Assembly (NCBI RefSeq): GCF_005519465.1
Contig: NZ_CP027858.1
Coordinates: forward strand, 4,712,001 to 4,776,000
Origin: Streptomyces clavuligerus
GTDB lineage: Bacteria > Actinomycetota > Actinomycetes > Streptomycetales > Streptomycetaceae
Reading direction: 5' to 3'
Length of the DNA stretch: 64,000 nucleotides
The position numbers and the translations under genes were made by a program. Under the pieces are notes generated by a model. That model had not been told where the DNA came from, made no database searches, and saw only the letters and a program-made list of their open reading frames with translations. This document shows positions 9,289 through 19,117 of the stretch, piece after piece (position 1 is the first letter of the stretch; the number at the start of each line of letters is the position of its first letter).

Positions 9289-10310
9289 GCGAAGCTGGAT
9301 CCGTGTCCCTCCCCAAAGCCGAACTGCACGTCCACATCGAAGGCACCCTCGAACCCGAGCTGGCCTTCGCGCTGGCCCGGCGCAACGCCGTCGAGCTGCC
9401 CTTCCCGGACACCGAGGCGCTGCGCCGCGCCTATCTCTTCGAGGACCTCCAGTCCTTCCTCGACCTCTACTACCGGCTGATGGCCGTCCTGCGCACCGAG
9501 GACGACTTCGCCGAGCTGGCCGACGCCTATCTGGAGCGCGCCGCCGCCCAGGGCGTGCGCCACGCCGAGATCTTCTTCGACCCGCAGGCGCACACCGCCC
9601 GCGGCGTCCCCATCGGCACCGTGATCGAGGGCCTGGCCCGCGCGCTCGACGCGAGCGAGCGCCGCCACGGCGTCTCCACCCGGCTCATCATGTGCTTCCT
9701 GCGCGACGAGTCCGCCGAGTCCGCCCTGCGGACACTGGAGGAGGCCAAGCCGTATCTGCGCCGGATCACCGCCGTCGGCCTGGACTCCGCCGAGGTCGGC
9801 CATCCGCCGTCGAAGTTCCGCGAGGTGTACGAGGCGGCCGGAGCCCTCGGGCTGCGCAAGGTCGCCCACGCGGGCGAGGAGGGCCCGCCCTCCTACATCA
9901 CGGAGGCGCTGGACGTCCTCGGTGTGGAACGCGTCGACCACGGGCTGCGCTGCATGGAGGACGAGGCGCTGGTGGAGCGGCTGGCCAGGGAGCGGATTCC
10001 GCTGACGCTGTGCCCGCTGTCCAATGTCCGGCTGCGCGCCATCGGCGTCCTGGAGGACCATCCGCTGCCCCGGATGATGGACGCGGGGCTGCTCTGCACC
10101 GTCAACTCCGACGACCCCGCCTACTTCGGCGGCTATGTGGGCGACACCTTCCACGCGGTGCGGGAGGCCCTGGCCCTGGACGAGGAGCGGCTGCGCGAGC
10201 TGGCGCGGAACTCGTTCCTCGCCTCCTTCCTGGAGGACGACGAGGAGCGGCGGGCCCGGCTGATCGCGGAGGTCGACGCCTACGACTTCACGGTGGAGCT
10301 GCCGGAGTAG
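9285..10310 (+). CDS. Adenine deaminase-type hydrolase (adenosine deaminase superfamily)
   Basis: 341-residue TIM-barrel deaminase. Zinc and catalytic motifs are HVHIEG near the N-terminus, HAGEEGPP, a conserved His in ERVDHGLR, and VNSDDPAYF. Proteins like this are often named adenosine deaminase, but [17 protein letters not shown], the FFDPQAHT strand and [14 protein letters not shown] are the marks I remember of the bacterial/fungal adenine deaminase branch (Pseudomonas PA0148 type), which converts adenine to hypoxanthine in purine salvage. The start is coupled to rnz by ATGA. Confidence 0.85.
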   Translation: MSEAGSVSLPKAELHVHIEGTLEPELAFALARRNAVELPFPDTEALRRAYLFEDLQSFLDLYYRLMAVLRTEDDFAELADAYLERAAAQGVRHAEIFFDPQAHTARGVPIGTVIEGLARALDASERRHGVSTRLIMCFLRDESAESALRTLEEAKPYLRRITAVGLDSAEVGHPPSKFREVYEAAGALGLRKVAHAGEEGPPSYITEALDVLGVERVDHGLRCMEDEALVERLARERIPLTLCPLSNVRLRAIGVLEDHPLPRMMDAGLLCTVNSDDPAYFGGYVGDTFHAVREALALDEERLRELARNSFLASFLEDDEERRARLIAEVDAYDFTVELPE

Positions 10311-10570
10311 CGGGGCGGGCGGCGTCGGCCCCGGACACCGGGGCAGACGTACCGGTGGCGGCACCGCGTCCGGGCGGCAGACGGATCGCACCGGTGCGGT
10401 CCGTGTCACCGGGGGACACCGGTGACACGGACGGCGGCGGCGGCACGGACAGCCCCCGGACGACAGAGCGGCAGCGGCGGCACGGACGGCACCGGCGGCA
10501 GCGGCACACGGCGGACACCGGCGGCACAGGCACCAGCACAGGCGCAGCGCAGCGCAGGAGCGGCGGCACA
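10311..10570. repeat. Low-complexity GGCGGCAC-rich intergenic stretch
   Basis: The 260 bp between the deaminase and the PfkB kinase are dominated by irregular repeats of GGCGGCAC and GGACAC. I see no credible gene in it; frames are open on both strands only because of base composition. Confidence 0.6.
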
Positions 10571-11707
10571 GTGAGCACTCGGCACGGCACCCACGGCACC
10601 CACCACGGCACCCCGGCGACCGGTGACCGGCCCCCGTGCCTGGATCCGCTCGCGCGGCTGCGCGCCCCCGGCGACCCGGACCGGGACGTCTATCTCACCG
10701 GCACGGTCTTCCTGGACATCATCCTCACCGGCCTCGACTCCGCCCCCGTGCGCGGTACGGAGTCCTGGGCCCGCGGCATGGGATCGAGCCCCGGCGGCGT
10801 CGCCAACATGGCCACCGCCCTCGCCCGGCTGGGGCTGCGCACCTCCCTCGCGGCGGCCTTCGGCGACGACCACTACGGGGACTACTGCTGGGACGCCCTG
10901 GAGCAGGGCGAGGGGATCGACCTCTCGCTGTCACGCACGGTCCCCGGCTGGCACTCGCCCGTCACCGTCTCGATGGCGTACGAGGGCGAGCGCACCATGG
11001 TCTCCCACGGCCACGAGGCCCCGCCGCCGGGGCCCGCCCCCGACTGCCCGCCGCCCGCGCGCGCCGCCGTCGCCTCGCTCACCCCGGGCCGCCGCGAGAC
11101 CTGGATCGGGCAGGGCGCCCGCTCGGGCACACGGATCTTCGCCGACGTGGGCTGGGACGAGTCGGGCCGCTGGGACCCCGCCGACCTCGCGGACCTGGAG
11201 CACTGCGAGGCGTTCCTGCCCAACGCGGAGGAGGCGATGCGCTACACCCGCACCGACTGCCCGCTGGCCGCCGCCCACGCGCTGGCCGGGCGGGTGCCCG
11301 TCGCCGTCGTCACCCTCGGGTCGCGGGGCGCGTACGCGGTGGACGGGGCGACCGGCGAGAGCGCCCAGGTCCCGGCCATCGCGGTGGAGGCGCTGGACCC
11401 GACGGGGGCGGGTGACGTCTTCGTCGCCGGGTTCGTCACCGGGACCCTCGCCGGGTGGCCGCTGGCGGACCGGCTGGCCTTCGCGGGCCTCACCGCCGCG
11501 CTCTCCGTGCAGGAGTTCGGCGGCTCGCTCTCCGCGCCCGGCTGGCTGGAGATCGCGGGCTGGTGGCGGCAGGTCCGGTCGCTGACCGGGCAGCCACCGG
11601 ACGCGCTGCGCCGCTACGCCTTCCTGGACGAGCTGCTGCCCGCGGACGCCCGCCCCTGGCCGCTGCGCCGGGCCGTCCCCACCATCGGCTTCCGCCCCCC
11701 GGTCTGA
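10571..11707 (+). CDS. PfkB family carbohydrate/nucleoside kinase
   Basis: 378-residue ribokinase-like kinase that would phosphorylate a sugar or nucleoside with ATP; the substrate cannot be told. Signature 1 is the GSSPGGVANMATALARLG segment (about 77-95) and signature 2 is DPTGAGDVFVAGF (about 276-288), which carries the catalytic Asp and anion hole. GTG 10571 is taken as start; the first 30 residues are His/Thr/Gly-rich and not conserved, so a later start is possible. The gene follows a low-complexity spacer and is probably its own unit. Confidence 0.88.
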   Translation: MSTRHGTHGTHHGTPATGDRPPCLDPLARLRAPGDPDRDVYLTGTVFLDIILTGLDSAPVRGTESWARGMGSSPGGVANMATALARLGLRTSLAAAFGDDHYGDYCWDALEQGEGIDLSLSRTVPGWHSPVTVSMAYEGERTMVSHGHEAPPPGPAPDCPPPARAAVASLTPGRRETWIGQGARSGTRIFADVGWDESGRWDPADLADLEHCEAFLPNAEEAMRYTRTDCPLAAAHALAGRVPVAVVTLGSRGAYAVDGATGESAQVPAIAVEALDPTGAGDVFVAGFVTGTLAGWPLADRLAFAGLTAALSVQEFGGSLSAPGWLEIAGWWRQVRSLTGQPPDALRRYAFLDELLPADARPWPLRRAVPTIGFRPPV

Positions 11708-11744
11708 GCGGTCCCGGCACGGCCCCCCGGGTGGGCGGCACGGC

Positions 11745-11782
11745 TCCCCGGGTACCCGGCGAGGTTCCCCGGGTACCCGGCG
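11745..11782. repeat. 17-bp direct repeat with CCGGGTACCCGG palindrome
   Basis: TCCCCGGGTACCCGGCG occurs at 11745-11761 and again at 11766-11782, 21 bp apart. Each copy contains a 12-bp palindrome. It lies in the gap before phoH and could form hairpins downstream of the kinase gene. Confidence 0.7.
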
Positions 11783-11912
11783 CGGCACTCCCGCCGCGTA
11801 CCGGAAAAGCCCTCGGCCCTTGTCAGTGTGGCGTCGTACGCTTGGTGTCCAGAGGTTGTCGAGCGGCGAGAACCCTGCAACGGGAGGTATGCGCAGGCCA
11901 CAGAGCCGGCCC

Positions 11913-13037
11913 ATGACTCAGACACCCACAGCCCAGTCCAGGTCCCGACGCTCCGAGGGCCCGGGGGAGAAGACCGCGCCCCCGCAGGCACGAGCCGAGT
12001 TCGCCGTTCCCGCCAAGCACCCCATGGTGACGGTCCTCGGTTCGGGCGACTCCCTGTTGCGTGTGATCGAGAAGGCTTTCCCGGCGGCCGACATCCATGT
12101 CCGGGGCAATGAGATCAGTGCCGTCGGGGACGCGGCGGAAGTCCGCCTCGTCCAGCGGCTCTTCGACGAGATGATGCTCGTGCTCCGCACCGGGCAGCCG
12201 ATGACGGAGGACGCAGTGGAACGCTCGATCGCCATGCTCAGGGCGAGCGAGAACGGCAGTGGGGACGGCCCCGAGACCCCCGCCGAAGTGCTCACCCAGA
12301 ACATCCTCTCCAGCCGCGGCCGGACCATCCGCCCCAAGACGCTCAACCAGAAGCGGTACGTCGACGCGATCGACAAGCACACGATCGTCTTCGGCATCGG
12401 CCCCGCGGGCACCGGCAAGACCTATCTCGCCATGGCCAAGGCGGTCCAGGCCCTCCAGTCCAAGCAGGTCAACAGGATCATCCTGACCCGGCCCGCCGTC
12501 GAGGCGGGGGAGCGGCTCGGCTTCCTCCCCGGCACCCTGTACGAGAAGATCGACCCCTATCTGCGCCCGCTGTACGACGCGCTGCACGACATGCTCGACC
12601 CCGACTCGATCCCCCGGCTGATGGCCGCCGGGACCATCGAGGTCGCGCCCCTGGCGTACATGCGCGGCCGGACGCTCAACGACGCCTTCATCATCCTGGA
12701 CGAGGCCCAGAACACCAGCCCCGAGCAGATGAAGATGTTCCTGACCCGGCTCGGCTTCGACTCGAAGATCGTCATCACCGGTGACGTCACCCAGGTCGAC
12801 CTGCCCGGCGGCACCAAGAGCGGTCTGCGCCAGGTCCAGGACATCCTGGACGGGGTGGACGACGTCCACTTCTCCCGGCTGACGTCCCACGACGTCGTAC
12901 GGCACAAGCTCGTCGGCCGTATTGTCGACGCGTACGAGAAGTACGACGTGCGCGTCAACGGCGGCGGCCACCACCAGGGCGGCCGGAGCGGCGGACAGGA
13001 CTCCGCCCGCCACGGACGCGGCGGCAGCGGCAAGTAA
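11913..13037 (+). CDS. phoH: PhoH family ATPase
   Basis: 374-residue PhoH-like P-loop ATPase, probably involved in RNA metabolism with YbeY. The N-terminal KH-like region begins [12 protein letters not shown]. The Walker A is [16 protein letters not shown] (about 159-174) and the Walker B is FIILDEAQN, followed by the [11 protein letters not shown] sensor. The basic C-terminus is Gly/His-rich. ATG 11913 is chosen because family members start MTQTPT; an in-frame ATG at 11889 lies right against a GGGAGG and is less likely. ybeY follows after 25 bp, giving a phoH-ybeY-corC operon. Confidence 0.95.
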   Translation: MTQTPTAQSRSRRSEGPGEKTAPPQARAEFAVPAKHPMVTVLGSGDSLLRVIEKAFPAADIHVRGNEISAVGDAAEVRLVQRLFDEMMLVLRTGQPMTEDAVERSIAMLRASENGSGDGPETPAEVLTQNILSSRGRTIRPKTLNQKRYVDAIDKHTIVFGIGPAGTGKTYLAMAKAVQALQSKQVNRIILTRPAVEAGERLGFLPGTLYEKIDPYLRPLYDALHDMLDPDSIPRLMAAGTIEVAPLAYMRGRTLNDAFIILDEAQNTSPEQMKMFLTRLGFDSKIVITGDVTQVDLPGGTKSGLRQVQDILDGVDDVHFSRLTSHDVVRHKLVGRIVDAYEKYDVRVNGGGHHQGGRSGGQDSARHGRGGSGK

Positions 13038-13062
13038 ACGGGAAGCAGCGGTACAGCACACC

Positions 13063-13560
13063 ATGTCGATCGACGTCAACAACGAGTCCGGAACCGAGGT
13101 CGACGAGCGGGCGATCCTCGATATCGCCCGCTACGCCCTGGCCCGGATGCGCATCCACCCGCTCTCCGAACTGTCGGTGATCGTCGTGGACGCCGAGGCC
13201 ATGGAGCAGCTGCACATCCAGTGGATGGACCTGCCGGGTCCGACCGATGTCATGTCCTTCCCGATGGACGAGCTGCGTCCCCCGGCCAAGGACGACGAGG
13301 AGCCCCCGCAGGGCCTCCTCGGGGACATCGTGCTGTGCCCCGAGGTCGCCACCCGGCAGGGCGCCGAGGCGCCCACCGGGCACTCCATGGACGAGGAGCT
13401 CCAGCTCCTCACCGTCCACGGGGTGCTCCATCTGCTGGGGTACGACCACGAGGAGCCCGACGAGAAGGCCGAGATGTTCGGGCTCCAGGCGGCGATCGTC
13501 GACGGCTGGCGCGCCGAGCAGGGGCTGACGGGTCCCTCCCCGGCCCCGACCGTCTCATGA
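13063..13560 (+). CDS. ybeY: Endoribonuclease YbeY (16S rRNA maturation)
   Basis: 165-residue zinc endoribonuclease needed for 16S rRNA 3'-end maturation and ribosome quality control. The UPF0054 motif [11 protein letters not shown] places the three zinc His at 119, 123 and 129. The RxN-type substrate region is seen as [11 protein letters not shown]. The start [10 protein letters not shown] is the usual one. The last codons overlap the CBS-domain gene by ATGA, and phoH is just upstream; era lies about 6.7 kb further on rather than directly adjacent. Confidence 0.96.
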   Translation: MSIDVNNESGTEVDERAILDIARYALARMRIHPLSELSVIVVDAEAMEQLHIQWMDLPGPTDVMSFPMDELRPPAKDDEEPPQGLLGDIVLCPEVATRQGAEAPTGHSMDEELQLLTVHGVLHLLGYDHEEPDEKAEMFGLQAAIVDGWRAEQGLTGPSPAPTVS

Positions 13561-14849
13561 CGGCCCCCCTCGTCCTGGGCGCGGTCGCGCTGGTCGTCGT
13601 CGCCTGGCTGGCGGCGTGCGCCGAGGCGGGCATCGCCCGGATCTCCAGCTTCCGCGCCGCCGAGGCCGTCCGCTCCGGGCGGCGCGGCGCCGCCCGGCTG
13701 GAACAGGTCGCCGCCGACCCCACCCGCTATCTCAATGTCGCCCTCCTGGTGCGGGTCGCCTGCGAGATGGCGGCCGGGGTGCTGGTCACCTATGTCTGCC
13801 TCCAGGAGTTCGCCGAGACCTGGGAGGCGCTGACCGTCGCCATCGCGGTGATGGTCCTGGTCTCCTATGTCGCCGTCGGTGTCTCCCCGCGTACGATCGG
13901 CCGCCAGCACCCGCTGAACACGGCGACGGCCGCGGCCTATGTGCTGCTGCCGCTGGCCCGGATCATGGGCCCCGTCCCCCAGTTGCTGATCCTGATCGGC
14001 AACGCCCTCACCCCCGGCAAGGGCTTCCGCAAGGGCCCCTTCGCCAGTGAGGCCGAGCTGCGGGCGCTGGTGGACCTGGCCGAGCAGGAGTCGCTGATCG
14101 AGGACGACGAGCGCCGGATGGTGCACTCCGTCTTCGAGCTGGGCGACACCCTCGTCCGGGAGGTGATGGTCCCGCGCACCGATCTGATCTGCATCGAGCG
14201 GTACAAGACGGTCCGCCAGGCGCTGACGCTCGCGCTGCGCTCCGGCTTCTCCCGGATTCCCGTCACCGGGGAGAACGAGGACGACATCGTCGGTGTCGTC
14301 TACCTCAAGGACCTGGTGCGCAAGACGCACATCAACCGGGACGCCGAGGCCGATCTGGTCGCCACGGCGATGCGCCCGGCGGTCTTCGTCCCCGACACCA
14401 AGAACGCCGGGGATCTGCTGAAGGAGATGCAGCAGAAGCGGAACCATGTCGCCGTCGTCATCGACGAGTACGGCGGCACGGCCGGGATCGTCACCATCGA
14501 GGACATCCTGGAGGAGATCGTCGGGGAGATCACCGACGAGTACGACCGTGAGCTGCCGCCGGTCGAGGAGCTGGGCGGGGACCGCCGCCGGGTCACGGCC
14601 CGGCTCGACATCGGCGATCTGGGCGAGCTCTACGGCGTGGACGCGCTGGACGACGAGGACGTGGAGACCGTGGGCGGTCTGCTGGCCAAGTCCCTGGGCC
14701 GGGTCCCGATCGCGGGCGCGACCGCGGTGGTCGACCTCCCGGACGGCCGTGCGCTGCGGCTGACCGCGGAGTCCCCCGCGGGCCGCCGGAACAAGATCGT
14801 GACCGTGCTGGTCGAGCCCGAGTCCGAGTCCGGGCCCATGTCTGTGTAG
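13557..14849 (+). CDS. CNNM/CorC-type CBS domain membrane protein
   Basis: 430-residue integral membrane protein of the hemolysin C/CorC family, thought to transport or sense divalent cations such as Mg2+. The N-terminal DUF21 domain (about 1-165) has hydrophobic segments, including [17 protein letters not shown] at the start. Two CBS domains follow (about 195-325; [12 protein letters not shown] and [18 protein letters not shown]). A C-terminal CorC/HlyC domain (about 345-425) is present. Translational coupling to ybeY through ATGA supports the start. Confidence 0.93.
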   Translation: MTAPLVLGAVALVVVAWLAACAEAGIARISSFRAAEAVRSGRRGAARLEQVAADPTRYLNVALLVRVACEMAAGVLVTYVCLQEFAETWEALTVAIAVMVLVSYVAVGVSPRTIGRQHPLNTATAAAYVLLPLARIMGPVPQLLILIGNALTPGKGFRKGPFASEAELRALVDLAEQESLIEDDERRMVHSVFELGDTLVREVMVPRTDLICIERYKTVRQALTLALRSGFSRIPVTGENEDDIVGVVYLKDLVRKTHINRDAEADLVATAMRPAVFVPDTKNAGDLLKEMQQKRNHVAVVIDEYGGTAGIVTIEDILEEIVGEITDEYDRELPPVEELGGDRRRVTARLDIGDLGELYGVDALDDEDVETVGGLLAKSLGRVPIAGATAVVDLPDGRALRLTAESPAGRRNKIVTVLVEPESESGPMSV

Positions 14850-14863
14850 CCGATCGCCCCGGG

Positions 14864-14884
14864 CTCCGGGGCGAGTGAGCCGAA
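14864..14884 (+). terminator. Hairpin terminator after the CBS-domain gene
   Basis: Perfect 9-bp stem TCGCCCCGG/CCGGGGCGA with a 3-nt loop, 14 bp after the stop codon. It touches the start region of the next gene, so readthrough into that gene is possible. Confidence 0.6.
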
Positions 14885-14887
14885 GGG

Positions 14888-15289
14888 GTGCCACGGGTGC
14901 CGAGAGGGAGAACGGCCGGGCAGGGCCGACCGCCGGGACGCGCCTCGGCGTCCGGGATCAGGGCGTTCTGCCTGGACTTCAACGACGCGGTGGAGGAGTT
15001 CCCCTTCGGCCCCGAGACCTCGGTGTTCAAGGTCGCCGGAAAGATGTTCGCGCTCGGGGCGCTGGACGCGGCGCCGCTGAGGCTGAATCTGAAGTGCGAG
15101 CCGGAGATCGCCCTCCGGCTGCGCGCGGAGTATCCGGCGATCGTCCCCGGCTGGCACATGAACAAGCGCCACTGGAACACGGTGACGGTCCCGGAGCTGC
15201 CCGCGCGGATGGTCGAGGAGCTGATCGAGGACTCCTACGACCTGGTGGTCGCGGGCCTTCCCCGCGCGGTCAGACTGCGTCTCTCCTGA
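14888..15289 (+). CDS. MmcQ/YjbR family protein
   Basis: Up to 133 residues; the conserved part starts at IRAFCLDFNDAVEEFPFG (about residue 24) and ends with the DSYDLVVAGLP helix. This is the YjbR/CyaY-like fold, described as DNA-binding-like, with no firm function. Hallmarks seen are FKVAGKMFALG, LNLKCEPE and PGWHMNKRHWNTV. Start choice is uncertain: GTG 14888 or GTG 14897 give a basic, non-conserved leader of about 20 residues. Confidence 0.85.
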   Translation: MPRVPRGRTAGQGRPPGRASASGIRAFCLDFNDAVEEFPFGPETSVFKVAGKMFALGALDAAPLRLNLKCEPEIALRLRAEYPAIVPGWHMNKRHWNTVTVPELPARMVEELIEDSYDLVVAGLPRAVRLRLS

Positions 15290-15440
15290 ACCCCGGGCCG
15301 GACGGGCGCCCCTGCCCGGGGCGGGCGACCCGATCCGCCCCGTCCATGAGCGGACGATCGCCTTCCTCTATTCTCGAACAGTCCGGCGGGGAGGGGGGAG
15401 ACTCCCCAGCGCACCACGTTCTCAGGGAAGTGTCACCCAC

Positions 15441-16121
15441 ATGCCGCACCGTATCCGCCGTGGCGCCGCCGCCGTACTCGCCGTCTCCGGCCTGCTGCTC
15501 ACCGCCGCCTGCGGCTCCGGCGACGACCAGGGCGACAAGGCGGGCAAGAACGGTGAGCTGAGCGCCGCGACGATGAAGGCGGCCCTGCTGACGGCCGAGG
15601 ATCTGCCGTCCGGGTACCAGGCCGGTCAGCCGGGGCCGAGCGGTGGCCCGGCCACCACGGCGGACAAGCCGGAGTGCGAGCCGATCGCGGTCTTCCTGAA
15701 CGACACCATCAAGGGCGCGGCCAAGGGCGGGTCCGTCGACTTCGAGGGCCCCGGCGGCGGTACCCAACTCTCCCAGCAGGTGTTCACCTTCCCCGGCGGA
15801 GAGGCCGCCGGCTTCGTCCGGGGGATCGGCGCCGCGCTGGAGCGGTGCACGGACTTCGGCGCCTCCGTGGCGGGCGAGAAGATGACCATAGGCGTCCGGA
15901 AGATCGACGGCCCCGAGGTCGGGGAGGAGTCCCACAGCCTCAACCTCACCACCGAGATCAAGCAGCTCCAGATGACGTTCGACATCCAGGTGCTGGTGGC
16001 GAGCGAGGGCACCGGGATGACCCGCCTCACCCATGTCCCGGGCCAGGAGGCCGACAAGAAGAAGTTCGCCGATCTCGCGCGGCGCGCCGGGGACAAGTTC
16101 GTCGCGGGCGTCCGCGGCTGA
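15441..16121 (+). CDS. Putative lipoprotein, function unknown
   Basis: 226-residue exported protein with a basic n-region, hydrophobic core and lipobox LTAACGSG with Cys at about 24. The mature chain begins with a short Asp/Gly/Lys linker and then a domain with the DLPSGY motif (about 52-57) common to a PknH-sensor/DUF-type group of actinobacterial lipoproteins; function not recognised. Two further Cys (ECEPI, RCTDF) may form a disulfide. It stands alone, 150 bp after the YjbR gene. Confidence 0.8.
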   Translation: MPHRIRRGAAAVLAVSGLLLTAACGSGDDQGDKAGKNGELSAATMKAALLTAEDLPSGYQAGQPGPSGGPATTADKPECEPIAVFLNDTIKGAAKGGSVDFEGPGGGTQLSQQVFTFPGGEAAGFVRGIGAALERCTDFGASVAGEKMTIGVRKIDGPEVGEESHSLNLTTEIKQLQMTFDIQVLVASEGTGMTRLTHVPGQEADKKKFADLARRAGDKFVAGVRG

Positions 16122-16179
16122 CCCCGCGCCGCCCCGGGCCCGCACCAGGGCCGGGACGGGGCCGAACTATGCTCGGGCC

Positions 16180-16542
16180 ATGACGCAGACCACCGGCACC
16201 GGCGAACTCGACCCCGAGGACCGCAAGATCATCACCCTGGCGCGCAGCGCCCGGGCCCGCAATGGAGTGCCCGAGGGCGCGGCCGTGCGGGACGAGACCG
16301 GCCGTACCTATGTCGCGGGCACAGTCTCGCTGCCCTCGCTGGAGCTGAGCGCGCTGCGCACCGCCGTGGCGATGGCCGTCGCCAGTGGCGCGAAGTCGCT
16401 GGAGGCCGCCGCGGTGGTCGCCGACGCGGACGCCGTCACCGACGCCGACCGCGCGGCGGTGGCGGATCTGGGCGGCGCCGGTACGCCGGTCCTGCTCGCG
16501 GGGCCGGACGGCGCCCTGCGCTCCACCGTCGCCGCGGGCTGA
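16180..16542 (+). CDS. Cytidine deaminase-like protein without zinc ligands
   Basis: 120-residue protein usually annotated cytidine deaminase in Streptomyces. The overall pattern fits the family: DRKIITLARSARARNG as helix 1, then VRDETGRTYVAGTVSLPSLELSALRTAV. However, the zinc-binding His/Glu (HAE) is replaced by LELSA, and there is no PCxxC motif; the protein has no Cys at all. It is therefore unlikely to deaminate cytidine by the known mechanism. The reading frame is intact with good codon use, so it looks like a maintained non-catalytic paralogue rather than a decayed gene. Start ATG 16180 matches conserved sequence; the frame is open further upstream. Confidence 0.8.
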   Translation: MTQTTGTGELDPEDRKIITLARSARARNGVPEGAAVRDETGRTYVAGTVSLPSLELSALRTAVAMAVASGAKSLEAAAVVADADAVTDADRAAVADLGGAGTPVLLAGPDGALRSTVAAG

Positions 16543-16694
16543 GCCCCGGGCCGCCGCGCCCCGCCCGCCCTTCGGGCTCCCCGGCCCCCGCCCACTCTTC
16601 GGCCCGCCGCGCTCCGGGCCCGTCCCTCCGCCTTCGGGCTCCCCGCCCGCCGGGGAGCCCGCGCGGCCCGCGCCCGCGTCCACCCCGGCGTCAC

Positions 16695-16726
16695 CGCTCG
16701 CGCGCCGTCGCGACGGCGCGCGAGCG
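16695..16726. promoter_or_regulatory. 32-bp perfect palindrome (operator or terminator)
   Basis: 16-bp arms meeting without a loop at 16710/16711 (left arm CGCTCGCGCGCCGTCG). It sits in the 465-bp gap between the cytidine deaminase-like gene and the exported protein at 17008. A stem with zero loop is unusual for a terminator and could equally be a protein-binding site. The rest of the gap shows no gene that I can support. Confidence 0.6.
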
Positions 16727-17007
16727 CGTAACCCGATGAGCCCCGGCGCAGTCCGGCGCACCCGCGCTGTCCGGCGGAAGAATCACCCGACTCTGTCTTG
16801 CAATCGCCGCCCGGGTGCGTCTCAATGAACAGCAGTTCCACCGACGGACCGTCAGTTTCCGCGGGACGGCTCGGCCGGGACCGAGCCGCCGTCCCGTACT
16901 CCGTCGGCCGCACCGCCCGTCCGTGCGGCGTGCGCACCCCGCCCACGGCTCTCCACCGTATCGATGACCCCAGCGCACCCCTGCGCCGAACGGGAGAGGG
17001 AACCCCC

Positions 17008-17487
17008 ATGCGAGGCAGCAGACCACTCATCGGCACGGCCCTGGCGGCGGGAGCACTCGCCGCGGGCGCCCTCGTCTTCGCCCCCGCCGCGGCGGCCGTC
17101 ACCCCCGGCACGGCCCAGGCCGGATACGACTGCGGCTCCTGGGGCGGCGGCGCGGCCACGCTCGCCGCCACCCAGAACGGCACATCGGCCACCATCACCA
17201 TCACCTCGGCGGTGACCACCCCCATCGCGGTCGCCAGGGACACCATCAACGCGACGCTGACCCTGGCGAAGGCGGGCGGCGGCACGGTCAAGTTCACCGG
17301 GCGGAAGAATCCGGCGCTCCCCGCGGGCGGCGCGGTGCGGATCGGCCCCCTGACCGGGACGGTGACCTCCGGCGCGAGCCTGAACTCCTTCTTCGCCGGG
17401 CCCGCTCTCACCATGAACGTCCTGGGCTTCCCGGTGAACTGCGACGCGGTCACCTCGCAGACACCGGGCCCCTTCGTCTACAGCTGA
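17008..17487 (+). CDS. Small exported beta-sandwich protein of WxL-like cluster
   Basis: 159-residue secreted protein. The signal peptide is clear (MRGSRPLIGTALAAGALAAG, with cleavage probably after APAAAAV/AQA, near 30-36). The mature part starts with GYDCGSWGGG, has a second Cys near the end (NCDAV), and is rich in Thr/Ser/Val beta-strand sequence, like the first domain of the next gene. No transmembrane segment or sorting signal. GGGAGAGGG stands 7-15 bases before ATG 17008, fixing the start. Function is inferred only from the neighbours: a component of a cell-surface complex. Confidence 0.75.
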   Translation: MRGSRPLIGTALAAGALAAGALVFAPAAAAVTPGTAQAGYDCGSWGGGAATLAATQNGTSATITITSAVTTPIAVARDTINATLTLAKAGGGTVKFTGRKNPALPAGGAVRIGPLTGTVTSGASLNSFFAGPALTMNVLGFPVNCDAVTSQTPGPFVYS

Positions 17488-17666
17488 CCGACGGCCGTCC
17501 GGGCCGTTCCCGAGGTTCCCGGAGCCGGTGCCGCACCCCGACGGCACCGGCTCCGGGCGCGCGGCGCCAGGGCTGACGAACCGTCAGCCAACACCCCCGG
17601 CGCCATTGACTTCTCATGGCCCCCACCCGTCAATGGCCCCCTGCACATCGTCGAAGGGGGCATCCC

Positions 17667-19028
17667 ATGGCCTTGGCCACCCGACCGCCCACCGCCCGAA
17701 GAGCAGCAGGCCCGGCCCGGTGGCGCTGGGCGGCGGGCCTCGGCGCGCTCACCCTCGCCGCCACCGGCGCGGCGCTCACCGCACCCGCCACCGCGCGCGC
17801 CGCTCCACCCGTACCGGTGAACTTCGCGACCCGCTGTGTACCGCCGCCGGTCGCCGGTCTCCCGCCCATCAACGGCACCACCACCGCCGAGATCTCCGTC
17901 GACAGGACCGCTCCGAAGGTCGGCGACACGGTGACCGTCACCTACCGGGTGACCAAGCCCGCCGCGAGCAACCCGGTGGACATCGCCCTCCCCGCCGACA
18001 TCATGACCCCGTCCGGGAAAGTGGTCCTCGGCGGCGCGCAGACCGGGCAGATCGCCGTCAAGGGGCCGAAGAAGAACCCACCGGTCCCCGGGAAGGGCGC
18101 GTTCCCCGGCTTCTCGATGACGGGCACGTTCAAGGTCACCGCCGCCGGGTCGATCACCCTGTCGCCGGGCGACTACACCATCCACACCAGCTACATCATG
18201 GAGCTGGACACCCCCTGCGCCGTCTCCCGGCCGCCCGCGCCGGTCTCCCTGACGATCACCGCGAGCGGCGGGCCGGTCGCGAACCAGCGCGCCGTGACGC
18301 TCGGCGCCGCGTCCGGGAAGCCGGGCGAGCGGGTCACCGTCACCGGGACGAAGTTCGCGCCGCTCACCGCGGTCACCGTCGCCGGACGGGCGGGCGCGGC
18401 CCAGACCGCCGACAGGATGACGCTCACGACCGACTCCGGTGGCGGCTTCACCGCCCGGCTCAAGGTCAACGACACGGCGACCACGGGGATCGTGGCGTAC
18501 GAGGGCGCCTCCTGGACCGGGGCCAAGGGCGCGGGCCCGGCCCCGTACACGGTCAAGGACGACAGCCCGCTGCCGAAGAACACCCAGAAGATCCATGCCC
18601 TGGTCGCCAACGGCACCCTGTCCATGTCCCAGGCGGGGGACACCGTCCAGCTCTCGAAGGTCGACTTCGGCACCGGCGGGGGCGCCGACGGCGCGCTGCG
18701 GACGGTGACGGTGAAGGACTTCCGGGGCGGCCCGGCCGGGTGGTCCCTCACCGGCAGGGTCAGCGACTTCGCCGGGCCCGGCGGCAGCACCATCGGCGCC
18801 GACCGGTTCCACTGGGCCCCGGCCTGCACCACCGCGCCCGGCAGCCCGAGCACCTGTGCCGCCGGGTCCGAAGGGCCGGTCGGCAGCTCCGGCGCCACCC
18901 TCGCGTCGGCGCCCGACGGAGCTCTCACGGGCGGCGAGTTCACCGTGGACGCGGGGCTCTCGCTGAAGGTCCCCGCCTTCACCCCGCCCGGTGCCTACGC
19001 CGGGGTGCTCACCCTGACGCTCACCTGA
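17667..19028 (+). CDS. Exported protein with C-terminal WxL-like domain
   Basis: 453-residue secreted protein. The signal peptide covers about residues 1-50 (long Arg-rich n-region, then LGALTLAATGAALTAPATARA). Domain 1 (about 55-195) is a two-Cys beta-sandwich (FATRCVPPP ... TPCAVSRPP). Domain 2 (about 200-290) is an Ig-like/filamin-type module with GERVTVTGTKFAP. Domain 3 (about 300-453) resembles the WxL wall-binding domain: GWSL near residue 358, followed by the VSDF strand, then a C-terminal YAGVLTLTLT that takes the place of the second WxL motif with Leu for Trp. In Firmicutes WxL domains bind peptidoglycan non-covalently. Start ATG 17667 has GAAGGGGG upstream. Confidence 0.78.
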   Translation: MALATRPPTARRAAGPARWRWAAGLGALTLAATGAALTAPATARAAPPVPVNFATRCVPPPVAGLPPINGTTTAEISVDRTAPKVGDTVTVTYRVTKPAASNPVDIALPADIMTPSGKVVLGGAQTGQIAVKGPKKNPPVPGKGAFPGFSMTGTFKVTAAGSITLSPGDYTIHTSYIMELDTPCAVSRPPAPVSLTITASGGPVANQRAVTLGAASGKPGERVTVTGTKFAPLTAVTVAGRAGAAQTADRMTLTTDSGGGFTARLKVNDTATTGIVAYEGASWTGAKGAGPAPYTVKDDSPLPKNTQKIHALVANGTLSMSQAGDTVQLSKVDFGTGGGADGALRTVTVKDFRGGPAGWSLTGRVSDFAGPGGSTIGADRFHWAPACTTAPGSPSTCAAGSEGPVGSSGATLASAPDGALTGGEFTVDAGLSLKVPAFTPPGAYAGVLTLTLT

Positions 19029-19117
19029 ACCGCCCGCAACGGCTGTCGCACAGGGGCGGACCGGGCCCGCGCCCGGTCCGCCCGTCCGGTCCGACCCGAG
19101 GGGACGCCCACGACCCC

